Positions 47,869 through 54,886 of a DNA stretch of 54,886 nucleotides are shown in pieces. Origin of the DNA: Treponema sp. Its GTDB lineage: Bacteria; Spirochaetota; Spirochaetia; Treponematales; Treponemataceae. Numbering within the stretch: position 1 is the stretch's first letter; each line of letters begins with the position of its first letter. The position numbers were made by a program, and so were the translations under genes. The notes beneath the pieces are model-generated. The model had not been told where the DNA came from and did not search any database. It saw only the letters and a list, made by a program, of their open reading frames with translations. Location of the stretch: positions 1 through 54,886 of the forward strand of contig JAKSTG010000020.1 of NCBI GenBank assembly GCA_024402695.1, given 5' to 3'.

Positions 47869-48783
47869 TTATAAAATCCCTACGATAATTCCCGCAATTA
47901 CAATTACGGCACAAATACACTTATGCAGAATATCTTTTTCCTTAAATACGAATTTTCCAGCAACAATAGCCACAATTACACTGCTCTGTTTTATAAGGGT
48001 CATAATTGTAACCTGACTTTCCGGCATACCGTTGGCAATAAACAACACCTTGTCCATGGCTATTAAACCAGCAGCCAGAAGATAAACCCATATATTTTTC
48101 CAGATGGATCTGTCAATTTTTGCCCGGGTTACCAGTGCATAAACTGCATAATAAATGACCATAAAAAGGGTATACCAGAACTGCAGCTGACTTGAATTCA
48201 TTTCTTTCATCAAAATTTTATCCAGCAAACCCGAAACTGCGTTCAAGATGCATGACAAAAAGGCCAGTAAAATGAATAAAGTCTTGTTTTGTACAGACAA
48301 AATTCCCTTTTTTTCTTTGCAAGATTCTTCCTCTTCAGGTAATCCAATGCCTGCTTCTGCGATCTCAGCATCTTTTTTCTTAAAGGGATTAAACTTCAAA
48401 AACAAAAGACCTGCGCTCACCAGCACAAGACCAATGCCTTTATTCAAGGTAATTGTTTCTCCAAGAACAAAAACTCCAAGCAAGGAAGCAAACAAAACTC
48501 TGGACAGATCCAGAACCCCGATCAAACTTACAGGCAACTGCTTAATGGCCTTAAAGCCTGCAATCCAGGCAACAAAAATTACAAAGGCTTTTACTGCAAC
48601 CCAAAAATACTGACGGCCCGTAAGCCCCATGGCATTAGGCAGCTGAGGCGTAGCAATAATTAAAGAGATAAAAGTATAAATAAGGAGAACTTCAGTTACT
48701 GTATTTTTCTCCAGAGCCTTCTTCTTGAATATCTCACGGGCACCTTTAATAAGCCCGTAACAAAGGGTAAGCAGCATCCACAT
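47869..48783 (-). CDS. DMT-superfamily transporter (EamA type)
   Basis: This 304-residue protein has ten hydrophobic helices in two halves, the arrangement of EamA-type drug/metabolite transporters. A hydrophilic linker of about 35 residues with an EEEESCKEKK acid/base run separates the halves. The second half ends in short reentrant-like helices. Substrates in the family vary (amino acids, sugars, metabolites), so none is assigned. It is divergent from hrpB across 91 bases. The start lacks a Shine-Dalgarno sequence and has TATAAT six bases upstream. It is followed by the large lipoprotein gene after 54 bases, without an evident terminator between them. Confidence 0.8.
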   Translation of the reverse strand: MWMLLTLCYGLIKGAREIFKKKALEKNTVTEVLLIYTFISLIIATPQLPNAMGLTGRQYFWVAVKAFVIFVAWIAGFKAIKQLPVSLIGVLDLSRVLFASLLGVFVLGETITLNKGIGLVLVSAGLLFLKFNPFKKKDAEIAEAGIGLPEEEESCKEKKGILSVQNKTLFILLAFLSCILNAVSGLLDKILMKEMNSSQLQFWYTLFMVIYYAVYALVTRAKIDRSIWKNIWVYLLAAGLIAMDKVLFIANGMPESQVTIMTLIKQSSVIVAIVAGKFVFKEKDILHKCICAVIVIAGIIVGIL

Positions 48784-48789
48784 GTTTTC

Positions 48790-48795
48790 ATTATA
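48790..48795 (-). promoter_or_regulatory. -10 box six bases before the DMT transporter start
   Basis: On the minus strand TATAAT is followed by gaaaac and then the ATG at 48783. No Shine-Dalgarno sequence and no good -35 are visible. Transcription would start at or next to the start codon. Confidence 0.5.
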
Positions 48796-48862
48796 GCGAA
48801 AAACGAGATTTTAATTCGGTTCCGTCAAAAATCCACATGATGATTTCAACCTTTTTTTTCTT

Positions 48863-48868
48863 TATACT
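48863..48868 (+). promoter_or_regulatory. -10 box six bases before the hrpB start
   Basis: TATACT is followed by gaacat and the ATG at 48875. There is no Shine-Dalgarno sequence. Spacing matches the divergent transporter gene, which suggests paired leaderless promoters in this 91-base gap. Confidence 0.5.
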
Positions 48869-48874
48869 GAACAT

Positions 48875-51352
48875 ATGCTGAAACTCCCGGAACTTCCCGT
48901 AAGTCCATACATTTCGCAAATTGCCGAAATCCTCAAAAATTCTCCTTCCCGGTTCCTTATTTTAACAGCAGAAACCGGGGCCGGAAAATCAACCGTAGTT
49001 CCAGCTGCCCTTCCAGAATTTTTCAGCGGCAAAATTCTAATGACGGAACCTCGCCGTATTGCGGCCCTTTCCATTGCAGAACGAGTTTCAGAAATCCTCG
49101 GAGAACCTTGTGGAAAAACCTGTGGTTACAAAATCCATCTGGAAAACAAAATATCTTCCGAAACAAAAATCGAAGTGGTCACCGAGGCTGTTCTTTCCCG
49201 AATTCTCCAGAATGATCCTTCCCTCGAAGGCTATTCCGTAATTCTTATAGACGAATTCCACGAACGTTCCGTTACAACAGACCTGAACCTTGCATTTTTG
49301 AAAGAAGCCATGGAACTTCGCGATGACCTTTTTGTCATCATCATGTCGGCCACAATCGAAACAAAGAAACTTTCGGAATACCTTGCAGGTTCAAGTGATT
49401 CTTCCTCGGTTCCTGTTCTGGAAATTCCTGGAAGAACTTTTCCTGTGGAAGTTGAATATAAGCCTGATTCTTCCCCGGTTCGCGCAGTCTACGATGAGCT
49501 GGACAAAACCAATCAGGTCATTCTTACTTTTCTGCCAGGCATAAAAGAAATCCGCAAAGCAGAAAATGAACTCCGGGATTTCCTTTCTTCTTCAAAAGCA
49601 GAAACAGAAATCCATGTTCTTCATTCAAGTGTTTCTCTTTCGGACCAGAAGAAAATCTTTTCGCCTCTCCCTGAAAATACAAATCGTGTAATTCTTTCTT
49701 CTGCCATTGCAGAAACTTCACTTACAGTTCCTGGCGTTACCACAGTAATCGATTCAGGCCTTGCAAGAATCAACCGCATAAACCTGAACCTTGGAATGGA
49801 ATCTCTGGTAACCGAAAGCGAAAGTGAATTTAGCGCGGAACAGAGAAAAGGTCGTGCTGGTCGAACTCAGGCCGGACGGTGCATCCGTCTTTGGAACAAA
49901 AATGATCCAAGAAAAAAATCCCTCCTTCCGGAAATTCTCAGAAGTGACATCACTTCCCTTGTTCTTGAATGTGCGGCCTGGGGAAAAAATCTTTCCGAGT
50001 CTCAGGGCTTTTTCCTGGACTCTCCATCTGCCGCAGGAATAAAAACTTCATCGGTCCTTTTACAGAACATGAACTTTCTGGATAGCGAAAATAAAATCAC
50101 CACAAAAGGCCGCCTTGCTCTGGAAGCAGGACTTTCGCCACGCCTTGCAAATCTGATTTTCTTTGCTGCAGAAAACCCTTCCGTAAAAGAAGAAACGGTC
50201 CAGCTGATTTTAAAATATTCAAACTACGCAGAAACAAAAGGTGAAATGCAAAAACGATTCTGCGACGACATAAGAAAAAAAATCCAGAACGCACAGAATG
50301 CCTTGAAAGGTTTTACTCGTGGAAAAAAGAAAAACACCGCCTGTAAAGATTTAACTTCAGCTCTAATTTTCTCGGGCTTCCCTGACAGGCTGGCAAAAAA
50401 ATGTGATCCGCACAACGCCTCTTTGGGGACTTCGGTTTCCCGCCAGGGCGGCGAAAAAATCACATATCAGTTCCCTAACGGCCACACTGCAGTTCTGGCA
50501 AAAGACCTTACTTTTTCTCAGGCTCCAGACTGGCTCATTGCTCCTGAAGTTCTGGCTACCTCTTCTGGAGGAACAATTTTCAGCTACGAACCAGTTTCAG
50601 AAGAAGACGCACTTTCACTCATTTCTGATTTCTTGAAAGAAGAAACAGAATGTTTCTTCAACGAAGACTGCACCAAAATCAGTAAATTTGTTTATACAAG
50701 ATATGGAAAAATCACCCTTTCGGAAAGGAAACTTGCTGCCACAAAAGAAGATTCTGTGCTGGCATACTGCACACAAATCAAAAAGAAAGGCCTGAATTCT
50801 TTGAATTTGTCACACAAATTGCAGGATTTCCTTGTAAGAGCCCAGTTCTATGCAGACCACAAAACTCCGGAAAATGCAGATAAACTGAGCGCCCTTGCAG
50901 AGGTAAAAGCCTTGCTGGAAGAAAACCCTGAAGAATGGCTTTCACCATTTCTGACTGACGGAAAGCTTACAGATGAAGTTCTTTACAACGCAATCTACTG
51001 GTTCCTGAAAGGCGACCAGATCGATTCAAATGTTCCGGTCCAGCTGATTCTTTCGAACGGACGCAAAGCAAAAGTTTCCTACGAGCTGAATTCAAGTCCT
51101 GAAGATAAAACAAAACTTGTGATCAGACCTGTTATCGAAATCATCATTCAGCGGATTTTCGGCTGTATGGAAAGTCCAAAAATTATGGGCATTCCCGTTC
51201 TGTTAAAACTCCTTTCGCCAGCCAGTCGTCCTTTGCAAATTACCGAAGACCTTGCAGGCTTCTGGAACGGTTCATGGATTGAAATCTGCAAAGAAATGAA
51301 AGGCCGTTATCCAAAGCACAACTGGGATTACCGTATTGCAGAAAAAGACTAA
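48875..51352 (+). CDS. hrpB: ATP-dependent RNA helicase HrpB
   Basis: This 825-residue DEAH-type helicase is of the HrpB family, close to the E. coli HrpB length (about 810). Motifs run in order: Walker A ETGAGKST (to residue 40), TEPRRIAA (Ia), DEFHERS (II, 126-132), MSATIE (III, from 157), and QRKGRAGRTQAGRC (VI, about 322-335). The accessory and C-terminal HrpB-specific regions follow, including the final NWDYRI. Its cellular role in bacteria is not well defined, although in Borrelia a DEAH-box helicase of this type affects gene expression and infectivity. The gene is monocistronic and ends in a bidirectional terminator. Confidence 0.92.
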   Translation: MLKLPELPVSPYISQIAEILKNSPSRFLILTAETGAGKSTVVPAALPEFFSGKILMTEPRRIAALSIAERVSEILGEPCGKTCGYKIHLENKISSETKIEVVTEAVLSRILQNDPSLEGYSVILIDEFHERSVTTDLNLAFLKEAMELRDDLFVIIMSATIETKKLSEYLAGSSDSSSVPVLEIPGRTFPVEVEYKPDSSPVRAVYDELDKTNQVILTFLPGIKEIRKAENELRDFLSSSKAETEIHVLHSSVSLSDQKKIFSPLPENTNRVILSSAIAETSLTVPGVTTVIDSGLARINRINLNLGMESLVTESESEFSAEQRKGRAGRTQAGRCIRLWNKNDPRKKSLLPEILRSDITSLVLECAAWGKNLSESQGFFLDSPSAAGIKTSSVLLQNMNFLDSENKITTKGRLALEAGLSPRLANLIFFAAENPSVKEETVQLILKYSNYAETKGEMQKRFCDDIRKKIQNAQNALKGFTRGKKKNTACKDLTSALIFSGFPDRLAKKCDPHNASLGTSVSRQGGEKITYQFPNGHTAVLAKDLTFSQAPDWLIAPEVLATSSGGTIFSYEPVSEEDALSLISDFLKEETECFFNEDCTKISKFVYTRYGKITLSERKLAATKEDSVLAYCTQIKKKGLNSLNLSHKLQDFLVRAQFYADHKTPENADKLSALAEVKALLEENPEEWLSPFLTDGKLTDEVLYNAIYWFLKGDQIDSNVPVQLILSNGRKAKVSYELNSSPEDKTKLVIRPVIEIIIQRIFGCMESPKIMGIPVLLKLLSPASRPLQITEDLAGFWNGSWIEICKEMKGRYPKHNWDYRIAEKD

Positions 51353-51353
51353 A

Positions 51354-51385
51354 AAAAAAGACGTCACAAACTGTGACGTCTTTTT
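51354..51385. terminator. Bidirectional terminator between hrpB and the S41 protease gene
   Basis: agacgtcaca (51359-51368) pairs with tgtgacgtct (51372-51381) around a three-base loop. A tracts precede it and T tracts follow, so it works on both strands for two convergent genes. Confidence 0.9.
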
Positions 51386-51400
51386 CATTTCTCGCTTAAT

Positions 51401-52879
51401 TTACAGCTGCCATTTCTCAAGGCCTCTCAGATATTCTGAAAGACTCTGGTCGCCTGTTAGCTGAATCAAAGTATTCAAAAGCTGATCATTCGAAACCCAC
51501 CAGTCTGGTCTGAATCCTTCCCCTTCTCCAAAGAAGTGATCGTCATCTGTAATGTATGGTGGAGCACCATCAATTGTAGCAAGTCTTAAATACAATCCGG
51601 ATTTTGGAAGAGGATATCTATGAAGATCATAATAACTAACAGATCCGTATGTTCTTGAACCAATCAAAGTCACATCTGCATCTGGTACCAGTCCAAGTAA
51701 TCCGATTGCATATTCAGAAGCCGATGCTGTATCTTCGTCCATTAAAACATACACTTTTTTATGCTGCAAAGGTTCTTTATAAAAGATTTCTGCTATGTCA
51801 GCATCTTCCTCATTTTTTTCCAGTTCACGATTATATTCATCGGTTACGGAAGTTCTCAGTTCCCATTCTTTTTTTGTATATTCATTGTACTGGTCCAAAG
51901 CAGAAGATGAAATTCTATTTTTATACTTTCCACTTTCCATCATAAGGAAGTCATAAAATTCCATGTGCAGAGGAATATCAAAAGGATAATAAATTGAAGC
52001 AACCAGCTGATCTGCCAGGAAAACACTTCCTCCACTATTACTGCGAAGATCAAGAATTAAAGATTTTTCAGGATCTGTATTACTGATCTTTTTGCACAGA
52101 TCAAAAAATAGATTATAAAGAAGAGGATTTCCATACATAGAGAAAGAACTTAAGGAAACATAAACGCTTTCTTCAGTCTCAATAACATTTGTATTGTTTT
52201 CCTTATAGAACCATTTTCCTTTTTCTGTGACTGAAACCGGAACCGATTCTCCTTCCAGGGAAACTGTCAGTCTTTTTGTATTTGGATTTGAGAAAACGCC
52301 ATAGCGGTAAACTTCTTTATCACCAAGAAAAGCTTTGTAAAGATTTTTTTCTCCACCGGTATATTCAGCACCAACAGGAATCTTATCGGACCCGCTCTGG
52401 ATAATTACAAGTTTCCCGTTTTCTTCTCCAACATAAATATCTGTCCAGCAGATGTCTTTTGAAATCTGATTATATGCACCAACATCGTATCCATGCACAG
52501 AAAAATGCATATCATTATTTTTCATGTCACGCATAAATACATTGAAGATTGTTTTCTGAAAACGAGCTGTATCTATCATTCCAAGACTATTCAAATTCTC
52601 AAGGACATCCTTTTTTATTTCCCCGATTGAACGGTCTATATCAAATCCATTAGCCACAGCAGTTTCATAACCTGCATAGGTTGTCTGCATAAGATATTTA
52701 AGAACTTCCAGCTCCTCGTCCAAATCAACTACAGAAAAAGACCCAAGAGTCTTTGTTGAAAAATCAAATTTATAATCTTTTTGTGGAGAAGCCTTTACTT
52801 TCTCTCCAGAAGTAGATGCACAGGAAACAAGAATAAAGCTCAATATTATTCCTGCTGCCAAAGCCCGAACTTTTTTCAT
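51401..52879 (-). CDS. S41-family peptidase lipoprotein
   Basis: A signal sequence ends in FILVSC (Cys20). The C-terminal half is an S41 (tail-specific protease-like) domain: LILDLRSNSGGS (about 274-285) and the nucleophile in DEDTASASEYA (Ser386 likely), followed by GSRTYGS. The N-terminal half has a long helical region and a beta domain with no obvious PDZ. It would cleave proteins or peptides in the envelope; the target is unknown. A charged insert (residues about 340-366, many Glu) lies between the two conserved blocks. Its start codon overlaps the stop of the preceding gene (ATGA), so translation of the two is coupled. Confidence 0.85.
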   Translation of the reverse strand: MKKVRALAAGIILSFILVSCASTSGEKVKASPQKDYKFDFSTKTLGSFSVVDLDEELEVLKYLMQTTYAGYETAVANGFDIDRSIGEIKKDVLENLNSLGMIDTARFQKTIFNVFMRDMKNNDMHFSVHGYDVGAYNQISKDICWTDIYVGEENGKLVIIQSGSDKIPVGAEYTGGEKNLYKAFLGDKEVYRYGVFSNPNTKRLTVSLEGESVPVSVTEKGKWFYKENNTNVIETEESVYVSLSSFSMYGNPLLYNLFFDLCKKISNTDPEKSLILDLRSNSGGSVFLADQLVASIYYPFDIPLHMEFYDFLMMESGKYKNRISSSALDQYNEYTKKEWELRTSVTDEYNRELEKNEEDADIAEIFYKEPLQHKKVYVLMDEDTASASEYAIGLLGLVPDADVTLIGSRTYGSVSYYDLHRYPLPKSGLYLRLATIDGAPPYITDDDHFFGEGEGFRPDWWVSNDQLLNTLIQLTGDQSLSEYLRGLEKWQL

Positions 52880-53994
52880 TTTTGATATGCCTCTATTTGT
52901 TTTTTATATAATACAATGTTTTGGCTGATTTCTGTAGAAGAAAGATCCCTTATATAATCTCTTTTTGCAGGAATCTTTGAAAAATAATCTTCATAAAGTG
53001 TTTTCATGGAGTCTACTATATCTGCACCGTAATTATTTTTTACTACACTTTCAAATGCTTCTATTTCTTCTTCAGATGAATATTTAAAAAGGGCATATAA
53101 TCTGTGCATATCCGAAATCTGAAATGCCAGTTCTTTATTCATTAATTCTTCAGGTTGATTTGAAAGGCCTTTCATTTCATTCAATTTCTTTCTCAACTCA
53201 TAAAATTCTTTTAAAAGATTTGAATCTGCTTCTTTGATTTTATTAGCCAATATTGAATATGAAGTGTAATGAATAAAATTTGCATATTGATTTTTAGAAT
53301 ACACAGGACTTTCTACAAACATATAATCCCATGGAGAATCATTTTTCAAAGGCCCGAAAGGATAAATCACATTAGAAGCCATTATAGTAGCGTTAATGCA
53401 AATGTTTTTACTTTCACCATTAAAATAAAGTTCAGAAATAAATTCTTCTCCATGATTTTCTAAAACTTCAATAAATCCCCTCTGCATTTTTAAATATTCT
53501 GGTCTGTGAAGAAGATAGAACTTATCAAATTTTGAATCGTGAACAAATTGATTTAAGGCTTCAAGAAGTTTCTGAGGATTTCCTTTTTTCCAAGCCTTTG
53601 TTACATAAAGATCATCCAGTTCAGGTTCCTGGATCCATCCTGTAAAATCCTGGTTCATGATACTTGCAATTCCAATGAAATCGCTAATGTAGAGTTTGTT
53701 TTTAATTGCCAGATTTTTTACAAGTTTTACTGTATCGTGATTTTTCTGTTTTGAAAAAAAAGATTGTACCGCTTCATAATACTCGGATTTATCATATTGA
53801 TTAGGATACACCCCAGGTAATTCAGCAAGATTACATACAACCAGAAGAGCTTCGACTGTTGGTTCTGTTCTTATTGTGTATTTTTCATAATTGGTTTCTA
53901 CCCTTTCGAATTGAACTGGTTCCAAATTTTTTGCTTTTGCATAAAGTGAAGATACCAACAAAAATAAACAAATAAGACTAACTTTTTTTCTCAT
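52876..53994 (-). CDS. Secreted protein of unknown function, possible DUF4932 member
   Basis: The start at the ATG at 53994 is set by AGAGG six bases upstream; the ATG at 54000 touches that motif and longer frames read into the promoter. The protein (372 residues) has a signal peptide MRKKVSLICLFLLVSSLYA. The body resembles DUF4932 proteins by general pattern (early EALLVVCNLAELPG block, YFNGESKNICIN). That is a recollection of the family and not a search. At the place where I would expect a HExxH-like motif I see FIHYTSYS, so metal binding may be lost if the family is indeed metalloprotease-like. It is first in an operon with the S41 lipoprotein and has a strong promoter. Confidence 0.65.
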   Translation of the reverse strand: MRKKVSLICLFLLVSSLYAKAKNLEPVQFERVETNYEKYTIRTEPTVEALLVVCNLAELPGVYPNQYDKSEYYEAVQSFFSKQKNHDTVKLVKNLAIKNKLYISDFIGIASIMNQDFTGWIQEPELDDLYVTKAWKKGNPQKLLEALNQFVHDSKFDKFYLLHRPEYLKMQRGFIEVLENHGEEFISELYFNGESKNICINATIMASNVIYPFGPLKNDSPWDYMFVESPVYSKNQYANFIHYTSYSILANKIKEADSNLLKEFYELRKKLNEMKGLSNQPEELMNKELAFQISDMHRLYALFKYSSEEEIEAFESVVKNNYGADIVDSMKTLYEDYFSKIPAKRDYIRDLSSTEISQNIVLYKKQIEAYQK

Positions 53995-54013
53995 AAACAT
54001 CCTCTTTTTTTTT

Positions 54014-54042
54014 AGAGTATTAGATAGTTGATACACTGTCAA
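54014..54042 (-). promoter_or_regulatory. Sigma70 promoter of the DUF4932-like/S41 operon
   Basis: On the minus strand TTGACA (54037-54042, perfect -35), a 17-base spacer and TACTCT (54014-54019) lie about 20 bases before the start codon at 53994. The leader is very short but contains the AGAGG ribosome-binding site. Confidence 0.75.
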
Positions 54043-54129
54043 CAAAATCGAAATCTCGAACATTTGTTGAAGGAGTATGTTTATGAGAAGGAAAATTTTT
54101 CCAAGATTAATTGCTATGCTTTTGCAGGA

Positions 54130-54279
54130 CTATTTGTCTTTGCAACCCCCGCCGCAGCATCCAGAACAGCCACAGCAACAGCCGCCATTTTTTTTAGCTT
54201 TCAAATATTTTTTGCAAAGCGATTTTATAATCAAAGTGATTATGAAAAAAAGAATTACACAAACTATTGCTGTACCCAT
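54130..54279 (-). CDS. FeoB-associated Cys-rich membrane protein (49 aa)
   Basis: This short gene lies 11 bases after feoB and has a strong GGAGG Shine-Dalgarno sequence five bases before its ATG. The product has one membrane helix (about residues 4-18), a Lys-rich stretch and a tail with seven cysteines (CCCGCSGCC and a final GGGC), ending in KDK. This is the layout of the FeoB_associated family (Pfam), small proteins that accompany FeoB ferrous iron transporters; their exact role is unknown, perhaps metal handling at the pore. Operon linkage to feoB supports the call. Confidence 0.85.
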   Translation of the reverse strand: MGTAIVCVILFFIITLIIKSLCKKYLKAKKNGGCCCGCSGCCGGGCKDK

Positions 54280-54290
54280 ACTAACCTCCG

Positions 54291-54886
54291 TTATTTTCTA
54301 TATCTGTCTTTTCTTACAACCATGTAAATAAGACCGGCAAGAACTGCGAATCCAAGAACAACTTCTACATAACCGCCTATTCCATAAACTGCACCAGTGA
54401 ACAATCCACCAAGCTGATTTACGATAAAAGCGATTAAATAGGCAAAGCCACATTCATAACCGATTGCAAACCAGAACCATTTTGTGTTGTTCATTTCCCG
54501 TTTGATGGCACCCATTGCAGCAAAACAAGGAGCACAAAGAAGATTGAAAATCAGGAAGGACATACCAGTTACACCTGTAAATACTGCTGCCATATTTGCA
54601 TAAGCTTCTGTTCCGCCGTAAAGGATTCCCATTGTACCAACAATGTTTTCCTTTGCAACAAGACCTGTAATTGCGGCAACTGTAGCCTGCCAGTTACCCC
54701 ATCCAAGTGGCTGGAAGAGCCAGCAGATTCCACGGCCAAAGTAAGCAAGAATTGAACAGTCCATCTGATCTTCTTCAAGCATTCCGAATGCGCCGTCTGC
54801 CCATCCAAAGAATGAAAGGAACCAGATTACGATTGTAGAAAGAAGAATGATTGTTCCGGCTTTTTTAATGAATGACCAGCCTCGTT
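54291..54886 (-). CDS. feoB: Ferrous iron transporter FeoB, C-terminal part (runs off window)
   Basis: The visible part covers the last roughly 198 residues. It opens with WSFIKKAGTIILLSTIV, a typical FeoB membrane segment, and includes the second Gate motif LLCAPCFAAMGAIKRE with its conserved Cys. Further helices follow and the protein ends RKDRYRK. FeoB is a G-protein-coupled membrane transporter for Fe2+. The N-terminal G domain lies outside the window. It is transcribed with the Cys-rich small gene just downstream. Confidence 0.9.
   Translation of the reverse strand, partial: RGWSFIKKAGTIILLSTIVIWFLSFFGWADGAFGMLEEDQMDCSILAYFGRGICWLFQPLGWGNWQATVAAITGLVAKENIVGTMGILYGGTEAYANMAAVFTGVTGMSFLIFNLLCAPCFAAMGAIKREMNNTKWFWFAIGYECGFAYLIAFIVNQLGGLFTGAVYGIGGYVEVVLGFAVLAGLIYMVVRKDRYRK

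Noticed and set aside
54079..54327. Plus-strand open frame with a good AAGGAG ribosome-binding site and a signal-like start (MRRKIFPRL)
   Set aside because: Most of it is antisense to the FeoB-associated gene and feoB; the later AFAGLFVFATPAAA look needs a frameshift and arises from antisense Gly/Cys codons.
1..54886. Search for CRISPR arrays, tRNA/rRNA genes, insertion sequences and phage genes
   Set aside because: No regularly spaced direct repeats outside coding repeats, no cloverleaf or rRNA motifs noticed, and no transposase, integrase or phage structural gene seen.

Overview
The window looks like the chromosome of a host-associated, Treponema-like spirochaete. This is an inference, with no rRNA or marker tree behind it. 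It rests on AT-rich DNA, many lipoprotein signal peptides, very large secreted Ig-like lipoproteins, a DISM-type receptor fused to a SpoIIE phosphatase, a stand-alone IMP cyclohydrolase and a GH43 xylan-type enzyme. There are no rRNA or tRNA genes, no CRISPR array, no prophage and no recognisable transposase.

Layout. 1-1057: an antisense piece of a polar-amino-acid ABC ATPase gene is joined directly to a LysR-type regulator that has lost its 5' end. 1070-2971: a TetM/EF-G-type GTPase (minus). 2972-3568: a gene-free stretch with two elements rich in inverted repeats. 3569-4746: an iron-type alcohol dehydrogenase whose last 35 codons are frameshifted. 4748-10353 (minus): a gene row for a PrsW-like protease, an acyltransferase, an IMP cyclohydrolase, a beta-lactamase-fold lipoprotein and a membrane-bound SpoIIE phosphatase.

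10481-38228 is the most striking part. Two paralogous lipoproteins of 4094 and 4114 residues, both on the minus strand, flank a three-gene ABC importer operon of the TrpX/TrpY/TrpZ type on the plus strand. Each giant has an N-terminal lipid anchor followed by the same IGLGE motif, about 20 Ig-like modules, a TIG-like module and a shared C-terminal region with propeller-like strand repeats. The importer has a clear sigma70 promoter, a terminator-like hairpin after the binding-protein gene and a bidirectional terminator at its end.

38322-47814: an orphan DNA methyltransferase, pyrF, a small unknown gene, a GH43 enzyme whose promoter -35 box sits inside a perfect 14-bp LacI-type palindrome, and a 1768-residue lipoprotein made of a novel-looking helical repeat stalk, an FN3 domain and six long beta modules. 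47869-54886: a DMT transporter, divergent HrpB helicase, a translationally coupled pair (a possible DUF4932 protein, then an S41 protease lipoprotein), a 49-residue FeoB-associated Cys-rich protein, and the 3' part of feoB running off the window.

Several genes have a -10 box only 6-9 nt before the start codon and no Shine-Dalgarno sequence. This suggests leaderless or near-leaderless mRNAs alongside ordinary Shine-Dalgarno-led genes.
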